Positions 5,522 to 8,999 of a stretch of DNA of 8,999 nt are shown here, piece by piece. The notes beneath the pieces were generated by a model. It was given only the letters and a program-made list of their open reading frames with translations, ran no database searches and was not told the DNA's origin. The DNA is from a bacterium (GTDB lineage: Bacteria; Patescibacteriota; Minisyncoccia; Minisyncoccales; JAGLPU01): positions 1-8,999 of the forward strand of contig JAUVEE010000026.1 of assembly GCA_030594935.1 (NCBI GenBank), in the 5' to 3' direction. Made by a program: the position numbers and the translations under genes. The number at the start of each line of letters is the position of its first letter. Within the stretch, counting starts at the first letter, position 1.

Positions 5522-5677
5522 ATGTTTAAATTAGATCAAGAAATATCCACTCCAATAGGAGTTGTGATTCTTGTTTCCCTGGCTCTTTTGGCGGGAATTG
5601 TTATGATTTCCCAGACCATAGAGACAATGGAAGAAACCTATAATATTGAGAATAGGCTTTTATTGGAAAATAATTAA
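5522..5677 (+). CDS. Small single-span membrane protein, 51 residues
   Basis: The frame from the ATG at 5522 encodes MFKLDQEISTPIGVVILVSL, continues hydrophobic through ALLAGIVMIS (residues 21-30) and ends in an acidic tail (ETMEETYNIENRLLLENN). This gives one membrane span at about residues 11-31, with a short N-terminal tail and a longer charged C-terminal tail. The STPIG segment at the span entrance is reminiscent of short membrane proteins and N-terminal anchors in Patescibacteria, recalled and not verified. It starts 12 bp after the zinc-ribbon stop in the same direction, which supports it as real and operonic. There is no Shine-Dalgarno. It is not a truncated copy of any neighbour that I can see. 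A mini-ORF by chance is the alternative, but the hydrophobic-then-acidic organisation argues against it. Confidence 0.65.
   Translation: MFKLDQEISTPIGVVILVSLALLAGIVMISQTIETMEETYNIENRLLLENN
5646..5674 (+). promoter_or_regulatory. Weak candidate promoter of the AhpD-like gene
   Basis: TTGAGA (5646-5651) and AATAAT (5669-5674) are 17 bp apart, at the 3' end of the small membrane-protein gene. The match is moderate and the region is AT-rich, so this could be chance. Confidence 0.25.
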
Positions 5678-5709
5678 TTATTAATAAAAAGTCGCTTATT
5701 AAATTAATT
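5672..5709. repeat. All-A/T imperfect inverted repeat
   Basis: AATTAAT (5672-5678) and TTAATAA (5681-5687) pair with TTATTAA (5696-5702) and ATTAATT (5703-5709), giving 14 A/T pairs with a two-base bulge around an AAAGTCGC loop. It overlaps the stop codon of the small membrane protein and lies just before the AhpD-like gene. It may be a weak RNA hairpin or merely AT-rich spacer. Confidence 0.4.
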
Positions 5710-5721
5710 TAGAGAAAAATT

Positions 5722-6237
5722 ATGGCTATTATTTCTTCATTAGAAAAAGACCAGGCCGCTGAAATCGCTCAAACGGTTTACGAAAGCTTTGAAGAGAAAA
5801 CCGGCAAAGCGCCGGAGTGGGTGAAAGTGATGGCCCACCGTCCTGAAATTTTAAAAGAGTTTACCGAACTTTTTAAAACCATAATGGGCGAAGGCAAAAT
5901 AGAGCCGTACCTTAAATGGAAAATCGCCTATACCATTTCCAATTTATTGAAATGCCCTTTTTGCGTTGACGTGACAATAAAAATGCTGCAAAAATTGGGA
6001 GCGGACGAGGAAATGATTAAAAAGATAGAGCAAAGGGAAAATTTGCCGGATGGCGAACAGAATATCCTGGAGCTGGTGAGAGATATCACCGATGACGCCA
6101 ATTTAGACAATCCGGAAATTTTCACCAAGCTCAAGAAAGAGCTCAACGAAGCTCAGATAGTGGAGATTGTTTCAGTGATTGGCCTTTTTAATTATATCAA
6201 CCGCTTCAATAATACCTTTTGCATTCTTCCTGAATAA
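5722..6237 (+). CDS. AhpD/carboxymuconolactone decarboxylase-like CxxC protein
   Basis: This 171-residue all-helical protein matches the AhpD-like fold: PEWVKVMAHRPEILKEFTEL, then EPYLKWKIAYTISNLLKCPFCVDVTIKM. The CPFC pair (Cys78, Cys81) sits where AhpD-type peroxidase or reductase proteins have CxxC. Family members reduce peroxides or recycle AhpC, usually as trimers or hexamers in the cytosol. The histidine normally four residues after the second Cys is Thr85 here, so the standard proton relay is incomplete; a disulfide reductase role or an altered mechanism is possible. Residues from 90 on (GADEEMIKKIEQ...) follow the helices of longer CMD-like proteins. It begins 44 bp after the small membrane protein, with only a weak AGAGAAAA upstream. 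A 7-bp hairpin (6266-6283) lies downstream but lacks a T-tract. Confidence 0.82.
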   Translation: MAIISSLEKDQAAEIAQTVYESFEEKTGKAPEWVKVMAHRPEILKEFTELFKTIMGEGKIEPYLKWKIAYTISNLLKCPFCVDVTIKMLQKLGADEEMIKKIEQRENLPDGEQNILELVRDITDDANLDNPEIFTKLKKELNEAQIVEIVSVIGLFNYINRFNNTFCILPE

Positions 6238-6312
6238 AACAGTCTATCAATCCTTGAATAAAATAACCTGAAGGGTTTCAGGTCTTCGGTTCAATAAGTA
6301 AGTGCAACACTT

Positions 6313-6321
6313 TGATAAAAT
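6313..6321 (+). promoter_or_regulatory. Extended -10 element before the small-RNA candidate
   Basis: TGATAAAAT contains TGn plus TAAAAT (five of six). No -35 with good spacing is present. Transcription would begin near 6327. Confidence 0.4.
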
Positions 6322-6326
6322 AGTGT

Positions 6327-6440
6327 ATTCAGAGTTCAAAAAAAGCGGCAAAAAGAATTTACCATTAAGGTTATTTTCCGAGAGAAAATTCCTCTTAAAA
6401 CACCCTAGTTGGTTTAGGCAAAGTCATGACTTTGCCTTTT
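6327..6440 (+). ncRNA. Candidate small structured RNA, about 114 nt
   Basis: Three hairpins lie in series behind an extended -10. The central one (6365-6398) pairs TTAAGG with CCTcTTAA and ATTTTC with GAAAAT, 12 pairs with a small internal loop and a bulged C, closed by a CGAGA loop. Next comes CCTA/TAGG (6404-6418) around GTTGGTT, partly overlapping the terminal hairpin. The terminal hairpin is a perfect palindrome, followed by TTTT. An A/G-rich single-stranded stretch (6331-6360) precedes them. I do not recognise it as tmRNA, 6S, SRP RNA or RNase P RNA. It could also be the 3' end of the AhpD-like transcript. Confidence 0.4.
6417..6440 (+). terminator. Terminator hairpin, 20-bp perfect palindrome
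   Basis: GGCAAAGTCATGACTTTGCC (6417-6436) folds with eight pairs and a CATG loop, then TTTT. The T-run is only on the plus-strand side, so it terminates rightward transcription, either of the small-RNA candidate or of the AhpD-like gene. As DNA, the same palindrome could be an operator 50 bp before the DUF4015 gene. Confidence 0.75.
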
Positions 6441-6487
6441 CATTTTAATAGCCTGATTTGCCTTATTATGATAGGATAATAAAAATT

Positions 6488-7732
6488 ATGAAAATTACTC
6501 AATGCCAGCTGGCAATTTATCTGCCGTTATTGATTCTTAGCGCCGTAACGACTCTTTTTGTTTTCCGCCCGGAATTTTTTGCCACCGCTGAATTCAAAGA
6601 TTCGTTAGCAAGGGAAAAACTTATTTCTTTGGAAAACGAAGCCGCTCCTCTAATTTGGCAAAAGGTTCCTGAGAAGGTTTATGTTTCAGAAGGCTGTCAG
6701 CCGATTTTAGCCGAGCCTCCGGAGATTGTCAAAGCGATTTATCTTACCAGTTGGTCAGCCGCCACTGAAAAGCGGATTGACTATTTGATTGATTTGGCTG
6801 AAACTACGGAGATTAATGCCGTGGTGATTGATATTAAAGATTATTCCGGCCGGATATTTTACGATACAGCGGTGCCAAAAGCGGAAGAATATGGCGCCAA
6901 GACAATAAGGATCAGAGATATTGATTCTCTTATTGAAAAACTGCACAAAAAAAAGATTTATGTAATTGCCCGAGTGACAGTTTTTCAGGATCCGATATTG
7001 GCCCAAGCCAGGCCGGATCTAGCTGTTCAGAGCCAGGCTAAATTGACAGCAGCAACTTCGTCCGATTTCTTATGGCTGGACAATAAAGGACTGGCCTGGA
7101 TCGATGCCGCGGCCAAGGAATCCTGGGACTATAATATATCCCTTGCCAAAGAGGCCGCTTGCCGCGGTTTTGACGAGATAAATTTTGACTATATCCGTTT
7201 TCCTTCCGACGGCAGCTTAGAAGACATGGTTTTTCCTTTTTGGGATGAAGAAACAGCCAAGCGCGCTGTCATAAAAGAGTTTTTCGTTTATTTGCGCCAA
7301 GAAATGTCCGGAGTGAAGATATCAGCCGATCTATTCGGCCTGACCGCGGTTAGTCCCGGCGATCTGGGAATCGGCCAAGTATTGGAAGATTCCTTTGGCA
7401 GTTTTGACTATATCTGCCCCATGGTTTATCCTTCCCATTACGCTGATGGATTCTTGGGTTATCAAAATCCGGCGGAACATCCTTATGAAATAATAAAAGA
7501 CTCAATGGATACTGCTTCAAAGAGATTAAGAGATTTTAATAAAACAAACACTTCCACTCAAAGTTTTTTGCGTCCCTGGATTCAGGATTTTGATTTAGGG
7601 GCTGAGTATGACGCCAAGATGGTTAGAGCGGAGATTCAAGCGGTGCTGGACGCAACCAATGACGACTATTGCGGATTTATGCTCTGGAGTCCGCGCAATA
7701 TTTACACCAAAGGAGCTTTGGAAGAAAAGTAG
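6488..7732 (+). CDS. Membrane-anchored DUF4015 putative glycoside hydrolase
   Basis: From the ATG at 6488 this is a 414-residue protein. Residues 8-26 (LAIYLPLLILSAVTTLFVF) form an uncleaved signal anchor or signal peptide, followed by a linker to about residue 80. The DUF4015 barrel-like domain then covers about 82-412. Visible are KAIYLTSWSAA, AVVIDIKDYSGRIFYD (Asp115, Asp118), KKIYVIARVTVFQDP, WIDAAAKESWDYN, GFDEINFDYIRFPSDG (about 217-232, with conserved acidic residues) and YICPMVYPSHYADG. Proteins of this family are exported and thought to act on glycans, but substrate and reaction are unproven. An in-frame TTG at 6458 would add ten residues before the anchor; the ATG is preferred since it puts the hydrophobic segment at the N-terminus. 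Its TAG stop is part of the next -35 box. Confidence 0.9.
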   Translation: MKITQCQLAIYLPLLILSAVTTLFVFRPEFFATAEFKDSLAREKLISLENEAAPLIWQKVPEKVYVSEGCQPILAEPPEIVKAIYLTSWSAATEKRIDYLIDLAETTEINAVVIDIKDYSGRIFYDTAVPKAEEYGAKTIRIRDIDSLIEKLHKKKIYVIARVTVFQDPILAQARPDLAVQSQAKLTAATSSDFLWLDNKGLAWIDAAAKESWDYNISLAKEAACRGFDEINFDYIRFPSDGSLEDMVFPFWDEETAKRAVIKEFFVYLRQEMSGVKISADLFGLTAVSPGDLGIGQVLEDSFGSFDYICPMVYPSHYADGFLGYQNPAEHPYEIIKDSMDTASKRLRDFNKTNTSTQSFLRPWIQDFDLGAEYDAKMVRAEIQAVLDATNDDYCGFMLWSPRNIYTKGALEEK

Positions 7733-7758
7733 ACAGCAACTTTTTTCTAAGATATAAT
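7730..7758 (+). promoter_or_regulatory. Sigma-70 promoter of the coiled-coil gene
   Basis: TAGACA (7730-7735, five of six) and a perfect TATAAT (7753-7758) are spaced by 17 bp. The -35 overlaps the TAG stop of the DUF4015 gene. Transcription would start near 7765, giving a leader of about 65 bases that contains the structure at 7773-7822. Confidence 0.75.
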
Positions 7759-7772
7759 AAAAACATTATTAA

Positions 7773-7822
7773 CTTATTTCGGACAACGCGAAGCGTTCAG
7801 AAGAACGAATAAGCGCAGTTCT
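7773..7822 (+). promoter_or_regulatory. Structured 5' leader with two alternative folds
   Basis: Fold one: CTTATT (7773-7778) plus CG (7780-7781) pair with CG (7806-7807) plus AATAAG (7808-7813), enclosing a nested AACGC-GAA-GCGTT hairpin (7785-7797). Fold two: AGAAC (7802-7806) pairs with GTTCT (7818-7822) only eight bases before the start codon. They share bases and exclude each other, as in a translational switch. No known riboswitch class is recognised. Confidence 0.45.
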
Positions 7823-7829
7823 CAATACC

Positions 7830-8183
7830 ATGGCCAAAGTGCAGGAAATTTATGATCGGATTAGAAGTACTAAAAAAGAACAGCAGAAGATTATGGAAGT
7901 CTACCGCGATTCTTTGGCTAATTCATATAAACACCAAAACGCGGTTGAAGATTTAAAAGCTCTGAAAGAAAAAAAGAAACAAATAGAAGGAAGCATCCAG
8001 GAAGATCTTAAAACTGAATTTATTAAGTTGGACAAGCTCAAAAAAAAAGTTGAAGAAGATACTCAATTATTAAGCGATACGGCTTTAACTGATTTGATAA
8101 AAGGAAAAGAAGTGGAAATATTTGATGAAAACGAAAACCAATATGTTCCAATATTCAGCGTAAAGTTTAAAAAAGCGGAATAA
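7830..8183 (+). CDS. Coiled-coil protein of unknown function
   Basis: This 117-residue, very Lys/Glu-rich protein is helical through about residue 85 (MAKVQEIYDRIRSTKKEQQK onward) with heptad-like spacing in EDLKALKEKKKQIEGSIQED and KLDKLKKKVEEDTQLL. It ends in a short segment likely to form strands (KEVEIFDENENQYVPIFSVKFKKAE). It has no cysteine, signal or membrane span, so it is probably a cytosolic oligomer or an adaptor. I do not recognise a family. The ATG at 7830 lies in a CC-ATG-G context and lacks a Shine-Dalgarno; translation may depend on the leader structure. It is followed 44 bp later by the SPFH gene, which may be read from the same promoter since no terminator is seen between them. 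Confidence 0.78.
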   Translation: MAKVQEIYDRIRSTKKEQQKIMEVYRDSLANSYKHQNAVEDLKALKEKKKQIEGSIQEDLKTEFIKLDKLKKKVEEDTQLLSDTALTDLIKGKEVEIFDENENQYVPIFSVKFKKAE

Positions 8184-8201
8184 TTAAATTTAAAAGGTCG
8201 G

Positions 8202-8207
8202 TATAAT
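8202..8207 (+). promoter_or_regulatory. Isolated TATAAT before the SPFH gene
   Basis: A perfect -10 hexamer stands 20 bases before the SPFH start codon, which would leave a leader of about 14 bases. No -35 is seen at 15-18 bp upstream, so it may be weak, activator-dependent or chance. Confidence 0.35.
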
Positions 8208-8227
8208 CATAATAAAATATTAAAACT

Positions 8228-8999
8228 ATGAACCAGATAAGAGAATTTAAGCCGGGGAAAATTATAACTATTATAGTTTTTTTCTGGCTGGCAGTTGTTG
8301 TCATATTCGGCGCTTTCGGCACAGTGGGAGCCGGTGAGAGAGGAGTCCTTTTGCAATTCGGAGCTGTGCAGGATAAAGTTTTTGGAGAAGGATTGTATAT
8401 TAAAATACCTATTGTCCACAAAGTGGTGAAAATGGACGTGAAAATTCAGAAAGATGAAGTTCCGGCCAGCGCCTCTTCCAAAGACCTGCAGATAGTAACT
8501 TCCAAAATTGCTTTGAACTATCATCTTGACCCTGAATCAGTTAATAAAATTTGGCAGGATGTGGGGAAGAACTATAATACCCGTATTATTGCTCCGTCCA
8601 TTCAGGAGTCGGTAAAAGCGGTTACGGCCAGATATACCGCCGAAGAGCTGATTACCAAGAGGGAAGAAGTAAAAGAGCAGATCAAAGCCAATCTTGCGGA
8701 AAGATTGGTAGTCAGTTCAATTATAGTTGACGAGTTCAATATAATTGATTTTTCTTTTTCCTCAGCTTTTAACGATGCCATTGAAGCGAAGGTGACCGCT
8801 GAACAGCTGAAGCTGAAGGCGGAAAGGGATTTGGAAAGAATCAAGGTTGAAGCTGAACAGAAAGTAGCTGAAGCCGAGGGCAAGGCCAAAGCTATTGAGA
8901 TTGAGGCTCGGGCTTTGCGCGCCAATGCCCAAATAGTGGAGCTGCGCTGGATAGAAAAATGGAACGGACAGGTTCCTCAATATTGGGGACAGGCCAGTC
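8228..8999 (+). CDS. SPFH/prohibitin-family membrane protein, C-terminal end outside window
   Basis: The frame opens at the ATG at 8228 and runs off the window after 257 codons; prohibitins have about 270-300 residues, so little is missing. Residues 12-31 (IITIIVFFWLAVVVIFGAFG) form an N-terminal membrane anchor. The SPFH domain follows (about 33-190) with GERGVLLQFGAV, EGLYIKIPIVHKVVKMDVKIQ, ALNYHLDPESVNKIWQDVG and APSIQESVKAVTARYTAEEL. A coiled coil (about 190-240; AEAEGKAKAIEIEARAL) leads to WIEKWNGQVPQYWGQAS, close to prohibitin C-termini. Such proteins build ring or cage scaffolds that organise membrane domains and restrain the FtsH protease in other bacteria. The partner here is unknown. 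It follows the coiled-coil gene in the same direction. Confidence 0.92.
   Translation, partial: MNQIREFKPGKIITIIVFFWLAVVVIFGAFGTVGAGERGVLLQFGAVQDKVFGEGLYIKIPIVHKVVKMDVKIQKDEVPASASSKDLQIVTSKIALNYHLDPESVNKIWQDVGKNYNTRIIAPSIQESVKAVTARYTAEELITKREEVKEQIKANLAERLVVSSIIVDEFNIIDFSFSSAFNDAIEAKVTAEQLKLKAERDLERIKVEAEQKVAEAEGKAKAIEIEARALRANAQIVELRWIEKWNGQVPQYWGQAS

Larger units (their letters stand above)
6238..6487. other. Longest gene-free stretch; hairpin-rich
   Basis: I find no convincing reading frame on either strand in these 250 bp. The region holds four separate inverted repeats (6266-6283, 6300-6312, 6365-6398, 6417-6436), an extended -10 box at 6313-6321 and a T-tract after the last hairpin. 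Part of it is proposed as a small RNA gene. An AAGTGCAACACTT segment near 6300 resembles insertion-sequence ends (IS30-like by memory), so an old IS remnant is an alternative for the left part. Confidence 0.6.

Noticed and set aside
6458..6487. TTG start at 6458 extending the DUF4015 protein by ten residues
   Set aside because: The ATG at 6488 gives a normal signal-anchor beginning, and the upstream codons overlap promoter-like sequence.
7723..7746. Hairpin after the DUF4015 stop as a terminator
   Set aside because: The stem is almost all A-T with one wobble, uses the T-run itself as an arm and overlaps a good promoter.
8167..8980. Minus-strand frames opposite the SPFH gene
   Set aside because: The plus strand encodes a clear prohibitin; these are shadows.

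Overview
The window reads as a piece of a small, compact, AT-leaning bacterial chromosome, most likely a Candidate Phyla Radiation (Patescibacteria, Parcubacteria-like) organism. This is inferred from protein style and not from a marker gene. The basis is a dense run of short proteins with tight spacing, few Shine-Dalgarno sequences, and the combination of a DUF5320/DUF134 pair, an exported DUF4015 glycosidase-like protein, a tiny STPIG-type membrane protein and an SPFH/prohibitin. TGA, TAA and TAG all serve as stops, so the ordinary bacterial code applies. No mobile-element gene, CRISPR array, tRNA or rRNA was recognised.

Layout. On the minus strand, 1-1585 is the N-terminal 528 codons of the ribosome-associated GTPase TypA/BipA; its C-terminal end lies outside the window. 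Everything else is on the plus strand. First comes a glycine-rich DUF5320 protein (1738-1962) under a near-consensus sigma-70 promoter whose -10 box lies in an 18-bp palindrome. After a strong terminator comes a DUF134 helix-turn-helix protein (2034-2309), which is the obvious candidate to bind that palindrome. Then follow a GT4 glycosyltransferase (2363-3541) coupled by an ATGA overlap to a four-helix membrane protein (3538-3963), and two unrecognised soluble proteins (4066-4305 and 4405-4836). Each of these two has its own near-perfect promoter, a good ribosome binding site and its own terminator.

The right half holds a double zinc-ribbon protein (4919-5509), a 51-residue single-span membrane protein (5522-5677), an AhpD-like CxxC protein (5722-6237), a 250-bp gene-free stretch that probably encodes a small structured RNA ending in a terminator (about 6327-6440), a membrane-anchored DUF4015 glycoside-hydrolase-like protein (6488-7732), a coiled-coil protein behind a structured leader (7830-8183), and the first 257 codons of an SPFH/prohibitin protein (8228 onward).

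How they fit. Several genes point to the cell envelope: the GT4 and its membrane partner (perhaps glycolipid synthesis), the anchored DUF4015 protein, the small membrane protein and the SPFH protein. TypA and the AhpD-like protein are housekeeping or stress functions. The most distinctive parts are the putatively autoregulated DUF5320/DUF134 unit, the two autonomous cassettes at 3960-4875 and the small-RNA candidate at 6327-6440. Transcription units are packed end to end: in two places a -35 box overlaps the preceding stop codon, and in one it begins in the preceding terminator T-tract.
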